12,701 nt of DNA from Flavobacteriaceae bacterium (lineage in GTDB: Bacteria; Bacteroidota; Bacteroidia; Flavobacteriales; Flavobacteriaceae): positions 1 to 12,701 of the forward strand of contig WFZY01000226.1 in assembly GCA_015489265.1 (NCBI GenBank), written 5' to 3'. The notes beneath the pieces were generated by a model. It was not told the DNA's origin and searched no databases. It saw nothing but the letters and a program-made list of their open reading frames with translations. This document shows, piece by piece, positions 1 to 6,722 of this stretch (positions within the stretch are counted from its first letter, which is position 1; the number at the start of each line of letters is the position of its first letter). A program made the position numbers and the translations under genes.

Positions 1-157
1 CGTAAGACAATACATTCCTAAAAAATCAAATTTTAATGATTATAACGATAGAGAAATAAAAAAAATACAACATAAAATCAATAGAAGACCTAGAAAAAAT
101 CTAAATTATGACAACCCTAAAAATCAATTTTATAAACTTGTTTTTGTATTTTATTGA
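1..157 (+). mobile_element. Right-hand part of an IS30-family insertion sequence (cut by window edge)
   Basis: The only visible part is the 3' end of a transposase reading frame, described in the next entry. The rest of the element lies to the left of the window. I could not locate the right terminal inverted repeat, because the left end needed for comparison is missing. It should lie between the stop at 157 and the histidine kinase promoter at about 213. Confidence 0.7.
2..157 (+). CDS. IS30-family transposase, C-terminal fragment (5' end outside window)
   Basis: The frame opening at base 2 runs without a stop for 51 codons to a TGA at 155-157. It begins VRQYIPKKSNFNDY and continues through INRRPRKNLNYDNP. 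Both blocks match the end of IS30-family DDE transposases, where an N-G-L-[IV]-R-Q-[YF]-[FI]-P-K segment is followed by a short helix and a L/I-N-x-R-P-R-K block. In that family the catalytic glutamate sits just before the G-L-[IV]-R-Q segment, so it would be a few residues left of the window edge. Whether the complete transposase is intact cannot be judged. The protein would cut and join the ends of its insertion sequence. The tail (FYKLVFVFY) is unusual enough that the last residues may be altered or read into flanking DNA. Confidence 0.82.
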   Translation, partial: VRQYIPKKSNFNDYNDREIKKIQHKINRRPRKNLNYDNPKNQFYKLVFVFY

Positions 158-212
158 TAATTTAGTGAAAATCTTTAACTATTTATTAAAAGCCAATCTT
201 AACAAAAAATTG

Positions 213-220
213 TATTTTTG
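213..220 (+). promoter_or_regulatory. Candidate Bacteroidota -7 element for the histidine kinase
   Basis: TATTTTTG is an exact match to TAnnTTTG and ends 14 bp before the ATG at 235, implying a very short leader. I see no convincing TTG-type -33 element at the usual distance. The site is about 55 bp past the IS30 transposase stop, so the kinase seems to have its own promoter. Confidence 0.5.
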
Positions 221-234
221 ACAAAAAGCTTCGT

Positions 235-1710
235 ATGAAATTTTCACCGACTTCTTTACGATCCAAAATCTTTATTTCTATGACCGGATTGGTCTTTCTG
301 GCATCCATTATGATTTTGATTGTAACCGTTTTACAATATAAAGAGGAAGCGGAAGATTATCATAAAAAACGTTTGTTGCGTAAAGAAACTGCTGTTAAAG
401 TTCACATTAACAGCATCTTAGAAAATACATCATTTGAAGTTAAAACCAACAAACTAAAATATATATTTAAACCTAACGGCAGCATGCGTGGGCTATCCAG
501 CATTAGCGAATTGTCGCGTATCCATAAAATGCCCATTAATATTTATGACTTAAAAGGAAATTTGATTGTCAGTTCGTTATGGAAATTGAGTAGAAAAGAA
601 GATTCTTTACAACATCTACCAAAAAAGATTATCAAATTGATTGACCAAAGTCCGGAAAAGCGATACGTTATTAAGCATGAAAGCAAAAACGGTGAATACC
701 AATCATCTTACAGTTATATTTATGACCGCCGGTTTAAGCCCATTGCCATATTAAACTTACCCTATTTGGCTGACAGCACCTTTTACAAAAAGGAACTTTG
801 GGAATTTCTCAAAAACTTGGGAACCATCTACTTTTTAATGTTTTTATTGGCCATTTTCTTATCCTATTTTTTGTCACGATATATCACCAAATCGCTTAAT
901 ACGGTTAATAATGTGTTGAAAAAAATCTCTTTTTCCAACCAAAACCAAAAAATCATCATTAAAAATCCAAATGAAGAAATCAACCAACTGATTGAAACCT
1001 ACAATGGTATGGTTGACAAACTGGAAGAAAGTGCTCAAAAATTGGCACAAACCGAACGCGAACAAGCTTGGCGTAATATGGCCAGACAAGTAGCGCACGA
1101 AATCAAAAATCCTTTAACACCGATGCGCTTAAGTATTCAAAGTTTTCAAATGACCTTTGATCCGGACGACCCCGATATCAAACAAAAATTTGATGAGTTT
1201 GCGCAAATGCTCATCGAACAAATAGATTTAATGAGTAGAATTGCTTCGGCTTTTTCTGATTTTGCCAAAATGCCCCAAGCACATTTACAAGAAGGTAATT
1301 TAGTCACCACTATTGAAAATGCTTTAAAATTATATGACGCCAAACAAGTACGTTTTGTCAGTAGTGATGATAAAATTTTATTTAATTTTGATAAAAATCA
1401 AATACAACGGGTCATTGCCAATTTGGTAAAAAATGCCTTACAAGCCGTCCCTGATGATCGCGAACCGGAAGTGCTGGTATCTGTACGACAAACCGAAGAC
1501 AAAATTTATATTACGGTAACGGACAACGGTAGCGGTATTGATCCCAAATACCAATCGCGGATTTTTGAACCGAAATTCACTACCAAAAACAGTGGTATGG
1601 GACTTGGACTGTCTATGGTAAAAAAAATTGTAGAAAATCATAATGGTAAAATCTATTTTAATTCCGATAAAGACATGGGAACCACATTTATCATTGAATT
1701 TGATAAATAG
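235..1710 (+). CDS. NtrY-like membrane sensor histidine kinase
   Basis: A 491-residue two-component kinase that would autophosphorylate on a histidine and pass phosphate to a response regulator not encoded here. Order of parts: membrane helix at about 12-33, an extracytoplasmic sensor region at about 35-192, a second membrane helix at about 196-216, and a HAMP-like linker at about 217-270. The dimerisation domain has the H-box RQVAHEIKNPLTPMR with phospho-acceptor His288, and the NPLTP form is typical of the NtrY/NtrB-like group. The ATP-binding domain has an N-box with N396 and N400, G1 motif DNGSGID (430-436), F-box FEP (444-446) and G2 GMGLGL (454-459). All motifs needed for activity are present. 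The start is set by the -7 element 14 bp upstream. The stimulus cannot be inferred. An IS30 remnant sits just upstream, so any ancestral partner gene on that side may have been displaced. Confidence 0.93.
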   Translation: MKFSPTSLRSKIFISMTGLVFLASIMILIVTVLQYKEEAEDYHKKRLLRKETAVKVHINSILENTSFEVKTNKLKYIFKPNGSMRGLSSISELSRIHKMPINIYDLKGNLIVSSLWKLSRKEDSLQHLPKKIIKLIDQSPEKRYVIKHESKNGEYQSSYSYIYDRRFKPIAILNLPYLADSTFYKKELWEFLKNLGTIYFLMFLLAIFLSYFLSRYITKSLNTVNNVLKKISFSNQNQKIIIKNPNEEINQLIETYNGMVDKLEESAQKLAQTEREQAWRNMARQVAHEIKNPLTPMRLSIQSFQMTFDPDDPDIKQKFDEFAQMLIEQIDLMSRIASAFSDFAKMPQAHLQEGNLVTTIENALKLYDAKQVRFVSSDDKILFNFDKNQIQRVIANLVKNALQAVPDDREPEVLVSVRQTEDKIYITVTDNGSGIDPKYQSRIFEPKFTTKNSGMGLGLSMVKKIVENHNGKIYFNSDKDMGTTFIIEFDK

Positions 1711-1815
1711 AGTTTATGAAGTTTGTAATATTGAACATGGAAAAGCAAAAAAATAAATTAAATTGAATGGAATTAATAATTTAGATTCCACATTATGTCT
1801 AAAATAACAATCGCA

Positions 1816-1886
1816 TGTCATTTCGAAGGAGGAACGACTGAGAAATCTGTATTACAATAAGATGTCGAACTGCGTTCGAAATGACA
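1816..1886 (+). repeat. Intergenic palindromic repeat (REP-like) with perfect 12-bp ends
   Basis: The element opens with TGTCATTTCGAA (1816-1827) and closes with its exact reverse complement TTCGAAATGACA (1875-1886), giving a 71-bp unit. The interior includes GGAACGACTGAGAAATCT (1831-1848), and a short CGAC/GTCG match extends the stem imperfectly. The wording resembles short repeats I recall between genes in Flavobacteriia, but I cannot verify that here. It lies between the histidine kinase and enoyl-CoA hydratase genes and is the only copy in this window. As RNA it would fold into a hairpin, but there is no clean T-run as in a standard intrinsic terminator. Confidence 0.7.
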
Positions 1887-1926
1887 AAAAATTCTAAATA
1901 AAAATAAAATAAATAACCAGTCAATC

Positions 1927-2706
1927 ATGAAAAATTATAACAACATTCTAACTGAAACTGAAGGCGCTATCGGAATGATTACAATTAATCGACCTAAACA
2001 ACTCAATGCTTTAAACAAAGAAACCATAGCTGAATTGCATGAAGCTTTTGATAATTTTAACCGAGATGAAAACATTAACGTCATTATCGTTACCGGAAGT
2101 GGCGAAAAAGCATTTGTTGCCGGTGCGGACATCAAAGAATTTATGAATTTTGATGCTGTTCAAGGACGCGAATTAGCCGCCAAAGGACAAGAATTACTCT
2201 TTGATTTTGTCGAAAATCTGGAAACACCGGTGATTGCTGCTATTAATGGTTTTGCTTTGGGTGGCGGCTTGGAATTGGCTTTGGCATCGCACATTCGTAT
2301 CGCTTCCGATAATGCCAAAATGGGCTTACCCGAAGTTTCTTTGGGGGTCATTCCCGGTTATGGCGGCACCCAACGTTTGGCACAAATCATCGGCAAAGGA
2401 CGCGCTATGGAAATGATTTTAACCGCTGAAATGATTAATGCCGATACCGCCCTGAATTACGGATTGGTTACAGAAGTGGTTCCGCAAGCGGAATTGATGA
2501 TTGCCGCTAAAAACAAAGCGCAAAAATTGTTGAAAAATTCGCCCAAAGCCCAATCTTTTGCCATTAAAGCTTTGAACGCCGCTTATACAAAAACCGGTTT
2601 TGAAGTGGAAAAAGATTTGTTTGGACAAGCTTTTGCTACTGCTGATTTTAAAGAAGGTACTACAGCTTTTGTCGAACGTCGCAAAGCGGAATTTACAGGA
2701 AAATAA
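1927..2706 (+). CDS. Enoyl-CoA hydratase (crotonase family)
   Basis: A 259-residue cytoplasmic enzyme expected to add water across the double bond of a trans-2-enoyl-CoA, as in fatty-acid beta-oxidation or short-chain acyl-CoA breakdown. The fold is covered end to end. INRPKQLNAL (20-29) is the N-terminal signature. FVAGADIKEF (63-72) carries the CoA-binding and oxyanion segment. The block NGFALGGGLELALA (107-120) supplies the second oxyanion glycine and Glu116, and LPEVSLGVIPGYGGTQR (134-150) supplies Glu136. The two glutamates are 20 residues apart, as in true hydratases, which argues against a family member with a different reaction. The C-terminal F-x-E-G-x-x-A-F-x-E-R-R pattern (241-252) is also present. 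The exact substrate is unknown, and hydratases acting on 3-hydroxybutyryl-CoA look the same at this level. I found no clear TAnnTTTG promoter upstream. The gene converges with the small membrane gene at 2714-2881. Confidence 0.93.
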   Translation: MKNYNNILTETEGAIGMITINRPKQLNALNKETIAELHEAFDNFNRDENINVIIVTGSGEKAFVAGADIKEFMNFDAVQGRELAAKGQELLFDFVENLETPVIAAINGFALGGGLELALASHIRIASDNAKMGLPEVSLGVIPGYGGTQRLAQIIGKGRAMEMILTAEMINADTALNYGLVTEVVPQAELMIAAKNKAQKLLKNSPKAQSFAIKALNAAYTKTGFEVEKDLFGQAFATADFKEGTTAFVERRKAEFTGK

Positions 2707-2713
2707 AGCGTTA

Positions 2714-2881
2714 TTATCGATATTTTGCAAATAAACGGGCGCCGGCAAGCACGGCAATAATACTCAACAGGTAATTTTGCGGCGCCGGCTTAGGCGGAAT
2801 TATCAGTAAAGCGGTTACGATAAAAATAACCACAAAAACCAAAGCTGATTGCCATAATATTTTTTTAGTAGTCGGGCTCAT
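2714..2881 (-). CDS. Small two-helix membrane protein coupled to the M48 protease gene
   Basis: A 55-residue reading frame on the minus strand. Its ATG (2881-2879) overlaps the protease stop codon by the 4-bp ATGA arrangement, a strong sign of translational coupling. The protein starts MSPTTKKILWQSALVFVV. It has a hydrophobic helix at about 12-28, a proline-rich turn (PPKPAPQ, 29-35), a second helix at about 38-51 and a basic tail (FAKYR). Charge placement suggests that both ends face the cytoplasm. I do not recognise the family. The stop lies only 7 bp from the convergent enoyl-CoA hydratase stop, so the gene fills the whole gap. The coupling suggests it could assist, anchor or regulate the protease, but that is inference. 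Confidence 0.72.
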   Translation of the reverse strand: MSPTTKKILWQSALVFVVIFIVTALLIIPPKPAPQNYLLSIIAVLAGARLFAKYR

Positions 2882-4122
2882 AATTTTTTAGGCAAATTTA
2901 AAGCTTTTATCCGTTGTAACAAAGTCGGGTGTGAATAATGCGCCGCAACATACCATGGATGCGGTGTTAAATTGCTCAAACTTTTACGGCTCAGTTTTTT
3001 TAAGCCGGAAATCAAATCTTTGGCATTGTGATATTCCTTGGCAAAAGCATCGGCTTGGTATTCAAATTTTCTAGATAACCAATTGGTCAACAATCCGGTT
3101 AAAAAGGACATCGGTGTGAACAATAGTGCAAAAGCAATCAAATTGATGTGAAACTTGGCTTGCGATACGCCTAATGCTTGCGCCAAAACCCGGCTGTCAA
3201 TAACCAATGACAACAAATACAAAATGATGCCGGTAGAAAAAATCGATAAAATTAAATTATATACAATGTGCCGGCGTTTGTAATGCCCTATTTCATGTGC
3301 TAAAACCGCTGTAATTTCGTCCGGTGTCAAATCTTGTATCAACGTGTCGTATAACACCACCTTCTTTTTAGGTCCGAAACCTGAAAAATACGCATTGGCT
3401 TTGGTACTGCGTTTACTACCGTCAATGACAAAAATCTTATCTAACTGATACTGCGTTTTTTGTGCCAAAGCTTGCAATTTATTTTTTAATTCGCCATCCG
3501 GTAAAGGGGTCAATTTGTTAAACAACGGCACAATCAAGCTGGTATAAAACATATTGATAAAAATGACAAAAACCGCAAAAAACAACCAAGCATACCACCA
3601 AAAATTTTTACCGAATTGCCGGTAAAACCAAATAAACACAGCCAATAGCAAACCGGTCAGCAACAAATTGATGAGCAACGACTTGATTTGATCGATAAAA
3701 AACAATTTTTTAGTCGATTTGTTAAAACCAAATTGCTCTTCTATCACAAAAGTTCTGTAGTATGACAAAGGCAAAGTTAAAATGGCTGAAGCGATTAACA
3801 AAATACCGAAAAAAATCAGCGATTGCCAAAATCCCGATGGTGTAATTGCCGAAATTTGCCGGTCAAGCCATGCAAAACCGTCCAAAAATAAAAATATCAA
3901 AATAGCGACAAAAGACACAGTAGAAGTAAGCATCTCAAACCGGTAATTGACAGCTTTATAAGCTTGTGATTGCTGATAAGCTTCCGCATCATACACATCT
4001 TTCAACACGTCCGGTACCGGATCATTAAAATGTTGGGCATTGCGCCAATCCAAATATTTTTCCAGTAAAAAATCTAATATCAAAAAGCCGGTAAATAAAT
4101 AAAAAATCGTGCTTGCTTGCAT
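2878..4122 (-). CDS. M48-family membrane metalloprotease (Ste24/CAAX-protease type)
   Basis: A 414-residue integral-membrane zinc protease. The zinc site is HEIGH (276-280: His276 and His280 as ligands, Glu277 as base) with the third ligand Glu354 in FEYQADAFA (353-361). Other Ste24-like marks are DGSKRSTKANAYFSGFG (234-250) just before the catalytic helix, and SHPTLLQRIKAL (397-408) at the end. Roughly six or seven hydrophobic helices are visible, at about 5-22, 64-84, 101-121, 146-167, 175-200, 287-308 and 326-345. Length and layout fit the Ste24 subgroup better than the shorter HtpX group. In bacteria without prenylated CAAX proteins the role is probably membrane-protein quality control, but the substrate is unknown. 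A TAnnTTTG element lies 16 bp upstream of the ATG (minus strand 4146-4139). It heads a two-gene unit with the 55-residue membrane protein. Confidence 0.93.
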   Translation of the reverse strand: MQASTIFYLFTGFLILDFLLEKYLDWRNAQHFNDPVPDVLKDVYDAEAYQQSQAYKAVNYRFEMLTSTVSFVAILIFLFLDGFAWLDRQISAITPSGFWQSLIFFGILLIASAILTLPLSYYRTFVIEEQFGFNKSTKKLFFIDQIKSLLINLLLTGLLLAVFIWFYRQFGKNFWWYAWLFFAVFVIFINMFYTSLIVPLFNKLTPLPDGELKNKLQALAQKTQYQLDKIFVIDGSKRSTKANAYFSGFGPKKKVVLYDTLIQDLTPDEITAVLAHEIGHYKRRHIVYNLILSIFSTGIILYLLSLVIDSRVLAQALGVSQAKFHINLIAFALLFTPMSFLTGLLTNWLSRKFEYQADAFAKEYHNAKDLISGLKKLSRKSLSNLTPHPWYVAAHYSHPTLLQRIKALNLPKKL

Positions 4123-4138
4123 AGTTTGGTTTTGAATG

Positions 4139-4146
4139 CAAAGTTA
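4139..4146 (-). promoter_or_regulatory. Candidate -7 element for the M48 protease gene
   Basis: Read on the minus strand the sequence is TAACTTTG, an exact TAnnTTTG match, 16 bp before the protease ATG at 4122. No clear TTG -33 element is present at the expected distance. It is divergent from the weaker element at 4190-4197. Confidence 0.5.
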
Positions 4147-4189
4147 ATGAGAATTGTTGAAAACGCTATTTCGAATCCAATAGTTTTTA

Positions 4190-4197
4190 TATCTTTA
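4190..4197 (+). promoter_or_regulatory. Candidate -7 element (one mismatch) for the 4222-6442 operon
   Basis: TATCTTTA differs from TAnnTTTG only at the last base and lies 24 bp before the ATG at 4222. Its position inside the longer in-frame reading frame that opens at a TTG at 4117 supports 4222 as the real start. Confidence 0.35.
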
Positions 4198-4221
4198 CAC
4201 CAACAAAATAAGGCGTTTGAA

Positions 4222-4668
4222 ATGCAAAAACTCAACTTTCCGGAATATGATTTAAAACTTAAAAAACAAAATGGCAAATGGTTGATTTTTGATCCGATAC
4301 GTAAAAAAAATTATATTTTAACCCCCGAAGAATGGGTGCGGCAACACACCTTGCAATATTTGATACATGACAAAAATTACCCTGAAAATTTAATAGCCGT
4401 TGAAAAAGAATTGCACATCAATCAAACCAAAAGACGATTTGATATTGTCGTTTTTAACCGCCGGATGACACCTGAAATATTAGTGGAATGTAAAGCGCCT
4501 TCTGTTCAAATTACTCAAAAAACTTTCGATCAAGCCAATCAGTACAATTGGCTACTCAAAGCCCCTTATTTATTTTTAACTAACGGTTTGAAACATTATA
4601 TTTGCCAAATCAATTTTGAAGCCAATCAATTCAAATTTTTAACAAAATTACCTGAAAACCGCCGATGA
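4222..4668 (+). CDS. HsdR N-terminal-domain-like protein (PD-(D/E)XK nuclease fold), stand-alone
   Basis: A 148-residue protein like the stand-alone 'type I restriction enzyme R protein N-terminal domain' proteins common in Bacteroidota. The sequence starts MQKLNFPEYD. A conserved block ILTPEEWVRQH (32-42) follows. The nuclease-fold signature comes next: RRFDIVVF with Asp74, then ILVECKAP with Glu89 and Lys91 (the E-x-K pair), then a helix rich in Q/N and LFLTNGLKHY (117-126). The catalytic residues look intact, so DNA cleavage or nucleic-acid binding is possible, but no helicase or methylase genes accompany it. It is therefore unlikely to be a working type I restriction system. I chose ATG 4222 over an upstream TTG at 4117 because that TTG overlaps the divergent protease start and would precede the promoter. 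Its stop overlaps the glycosyltransferase start (ATGA). The function is unknown. Confidence 0.85.
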   Translation: MQKLNFPEYDLKLKKQNGKWLIFDPIRKKNYILTPEEWVRQHTLQYLIHDKNYPENLIAVEKELHINQTKRRFDIVVFNRRMTPEILVECKAPSVQITQKTFDQANQYNWLLKAPYLFLTNGLKHYICQINFEANQFKFLTKLPENRR

Positions 4669-5618
4669 AAACAGCTGTAGTCATCTTAAACTGGAACGGA
4701 CAAAAATTACTCGAAGAATTTTTACCTTCGGTTATGAAATATTCGCCTGAAGCAAGCATTTATGTCATTGACAATGCTTCTACAGATTATTCTGTCGCCT
4801 ATTTAAAAACGCATTTTCCGGAAGTACAGTTGGTACAATTAGACCAAAATTACGGCTATGCCGGTGGTTACAATCGCGGCTTGCAACATATAGATGCCGA
4901 CATATACGCACTGGTTAATTCGGATATCGAAGTCACTGACAATTGGTTATCGCCGGTTTTAAAAACTTTTGAGAATGAACCGGATACGACAGTCATTCAA
5001 CCTAAAATTAAAGACTATAAAAACAAAAAAAGCTTTGAATATGCCGGTGCCGCCGGTGGATTTTTAGATTTTTTCGGATATCCGTATTGTGACGGACGCA
5101 GATTGTTTAAGGTAGAAGAAGATAAAGGACAATATAATACCCCAAAAGAAATTTTTTGGGCTTCCGGTGCTTGTTTTTTTATCAGAAAAGATACGTTTGA
5201 CCGGCATAAAGGATTCGACGAAAGTTTTTTTGCGCACCAAGAAGAAATTGACTTGTGTTGGCGCATCCAACATACCGGTAAACATATAAAGTATGTTCCC
5301 GAATCGGAAGTATATCATTTGGGCGGAGCCAGTTTAGAAGCTCAAAATCCGTTTAAGACGTACTTAAATTTTAGAAATAACTTGATGATGTTGCTTAAAA
5401 ATTTGCCGGCATATCTTATTTTTCCGGTCATTTTTAGCCGTTTGATTTTGGACGGCTTGTCAGGTATTGTTTTCCTACTACAAGCCAAACCCAAACATAC
5501 TTTGGCAGTGGTTAAAGCACATTTCGGATTTTACAAGCGCATCCCAAAAATCTTAAAACAGAGACCAGATAAAAGTATAAAAAAATATTATAACCGATTT
5601 AGCATTTTTATAAAATGA
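4665..5618 (+). CDS. Family 2 glycosyltransferase
   Basis: A 317-residue GT-A-fold enzyme that would transfer a sugar from a nucleotide-sugar donor, probably to an envelope glycan. It opens with VVILNWNGQKLLEEFLPS (5-22), the usual GT2 start. VIDNASTD (34-41) follows, and the metal-binding region is LVNSDIEV (83-90) with Asp87. FWASGACFFIRK (164-175) and the acceptor-side block FFAHQEEIDLCWR (188-200), with Glu193, Glu194 and Asp196, resemble rhamnosyltransferase-like GT2 proteins. A hydrophobic stretch at about 247-273 suggests membrane association near the C-terminus. It overlaps its upstream neighbour by 4 bp and its downstream neighbour, murQ, by 4 bp. The sugar and acceptor cannot be deduced. 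Confidence 0.92.
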   Translation: MKTAVVILNWNGQKLLEEFLPSVMKYSPEASIYVIDNASTDYSVAYLKTHFPEVQLVQLDQNYGYAGGYNRGLQHIDADIYALVNSDIEVTDNWLSPVLKTFENEPDTTVIQPKIKDYKNKKSFEYAGAAGGFLDFFGYPYCDGRRLFKVEEDKGQYNTPKEIFWASGACFFIRKDTFDRHKGFDESFFAHQEEIDLCWRIQHTGKHIKYVPESEVYHLGGASLEAQNPFKTYLNFRNNLMMLLKNLPAYLIFPVIFSRLILDGLSGIVFLLQAKPKHTLAVVKAHFGFYKRIPKILKQRPDKSIKKYYNRFSIFIK

Positions 5619-6442
5619 AAGATAATAATTTTGAAAAAATAACCGAAAAAGACTCTTTGTATGATCATTTGGAACAAATGAGCATACACGAATTATTGGT
5701 CAATATCAATAACGAAGACAAAAAAGTACCATTTGCAGTCGAAAAAGCCATTCCGCAGATTGAAGCTTTGGTTGAGCAAGTGGTTGATAAACTGCAAAAA
5801 GGCGGTAGATTGTTTTATATTGGCGCCGGCACCAGTGGTAGATTGGGTATCTTGGATGCCAGTGAATGTCCGCCTACTTTTGGGGTTGAAGACGATTTAG
5901 TCATCGGCATGATTGCCGGTGGAGATATTGCCATTAGAAAAGCCGTTGAAGAAGCGGAAGACAGCACTACTCAAGGTTGGCAAGACTTATTAGATAAAAA
6001 TTTTAGTAACCGAGATGTGCTGGTCGGTATTGCCGCATCCGGCACGACGCCTTATGTGGTCAGCACAATACAAAAAGCTCGTGAAATGGGAGCGGTAACC
6101 GGTTGTATCACTATGAATCCCGGAAGTCCGTTGGAACAAGCTGCTGAATATCCCGTAACCGTAGTTGTTGGTCCGGAATTTGTCACCGGTAGTAGCCGTA
6201 TGAAAGCCGGAACTGCCCAAAAATTGGTTTTAAACATGATTTCAACCAGTAGTTTAATCAAACTGGGACGCGTCAAAGGTAACAAAATGGTCGATATGCA
6301 ACTGACCAATGCCAAATTAGTGGACCGCGGCACCAAAATGATTATGAATGAAACCGGCTTGCCATACGAAGAAGCCCGTCAGTTACTTTTAAAAACCGGT
6401 AGTGTCCGATTGGCATTAAAAACTTTTTTTGATAAAAAATGA
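5615..6442 (+). CDS. murQ: N-acetylmuramic acid 6-phosphate etherase
   Basis: A 275-residue cytoplasmic enzyme that removes the D-lactyl ether from MurNAc-6-phosphate to give GlcNAc-6-phosphate, a step in recycling peptidoglycan. The SIS sugar-phosphate domain is clear: RLFYIGAGTSGRLGILDASE (65-84), then CPPTFGV. Glu84, and Glu115 in EEAEDS (112-117), correspond to the two catalytic glutamates of the family. Further signatures are IAASGTTPYV (139-148), GPEFVTGSSRMKAGTAQKLV (186-205) and NKMVDMQLTNAKLVDRG (223-239). It is shorter than the E. coli enzyme because the C-terminal helical part is reduced, which is normal for Bacteroidota versions. The start overlaps the glycosyltransferase stop as ATGA. 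No other recycling gene (anmK, nagA, murK) is in the window. Confidence 0.95.
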   Translation: MKDNNFEKITEKDSLYDHLEQMSIHELLVNINNEDKKVPFAVEKAIPQIEALVEQVVDKLQKGGRLFYIGAGTSGRLGILDASECPPTFGVEDDLVIGMIAGGDIAIRKAVEEAEDSTTQGWQDLLDKNFSNRDVLVGIAASGTTPYVVSTIQKAREMGAVTGCITMNPGSPLEQAAEYPVTVVVGPEFVTGSSRMKAGTAQKLVLNMISTSSLIKLGRVKGNKMVDMQLTNAKLVDRGTKMIMNETGLPYEEARQLLLKTGSVRLALKTFFDKK

Positions 6443-6598
6443 CATTTCCATTAAACAGTACTAAATGCAACTCTTAAATTTATAGATTATTCAGGATGTA
6501 ATTAATAAATTTAATTATATTTTCAGAAATATTTTGTTAATAAATATAAACAATGTTTGCAAAATATGTAATATTACTTCATACTTATTACTAAAAAT

Positions 6599-6649
6599 GC
6601 AGTTTATCAAGCAGTTTATGCAGTTTATAAAAAAAATTAAGCAGTTTAT
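6599..6649 (+). repeat. Four direct copies of GCAGTTTAT upstream of the lipoprotein promoter
   Basis: Exact copies lie at 6599-6607, 6611-6619, 6620-6628 and 6641-6649, so start-to-start steps are 12, 9 and 21 bp. The second and third copies abut. The array ends 32 bp before the -7 element at 6682-6689. It could be a set of regulator-binding half sites or a decayed tandem repeat. It is far too short and closely spaced to be a CRISPR array. The rest of the 280-bp gap between murQ and the lipoprotein (6443-6598) is very AT-rich, with a small palindrome GTAATATTAC (6568-6577) and nothing else I can name. Confidence 0.75.
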
Positions 6650-6681
6650 ATAATTTTTCATAATACTTTAAGTAACTTTTG

Positions 6682-6689
6682 TAACTTTG
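6682..6689 (+). promoter_or_regulatory. Candidate -7 element for the lipoprotein gene
   Basis: TAACTTTG is an exact TAnnTTTG match, 33 bp before the ATG at 6723. A near copy, TAACTTTTG, lies directly upstream (6673-6681), so the two form a short tandem. The element's position shows that the reading frame opening at TTG 6687 is too long and that translation starts at 6723. Confidence 0.55.
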
Positions 6690-6722
6690 CCAAAAGTAAA
6701 CGTTAACCTAAAAAATACAATC

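Noticed and set aside
874..1641. Three minus-strand open frames (874-1098, 1146-1343, 1438-1641) inside the histidine kinase
   Set aside because: They lie fully inside a kinase with intact motifs and have no recognisable domains, promoter or conserved start, so they are antisense shadows.
2419..2757. 112-residue minus-strand frame overlapping the enoyl-CoA hydratase
   Set aside because: It is opposite well-conserved enzyme sequence and overlaps the real 55-residue gene in another frame. No family or signal is visible.
2738..2789. Two GCGCCGGC copies (2739-2746 and 2782-2789) that could look like a hairpin or terminator
   Set aside because: They fall inside the 55-residue coding sequence as Ala/Gly/Pro codons, have a 35-base gap and no T-run. 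Best explained as coding sequence.
4117..4221. 35-residue N-terminal extension of the HsdR_N-like protein from a TTG start
   Set aside because: It overlaps the divergent protease start, contains the candidate promoter, and the conserved sequence begins at MQKLNFPEYD.
6599..6649. CRISPR array
   Set aside because: The repeated unit is 9 bp with gaps of 0-12 bp, which is far from CRISPR repeat and spacer lengths, and there are no cas genes.
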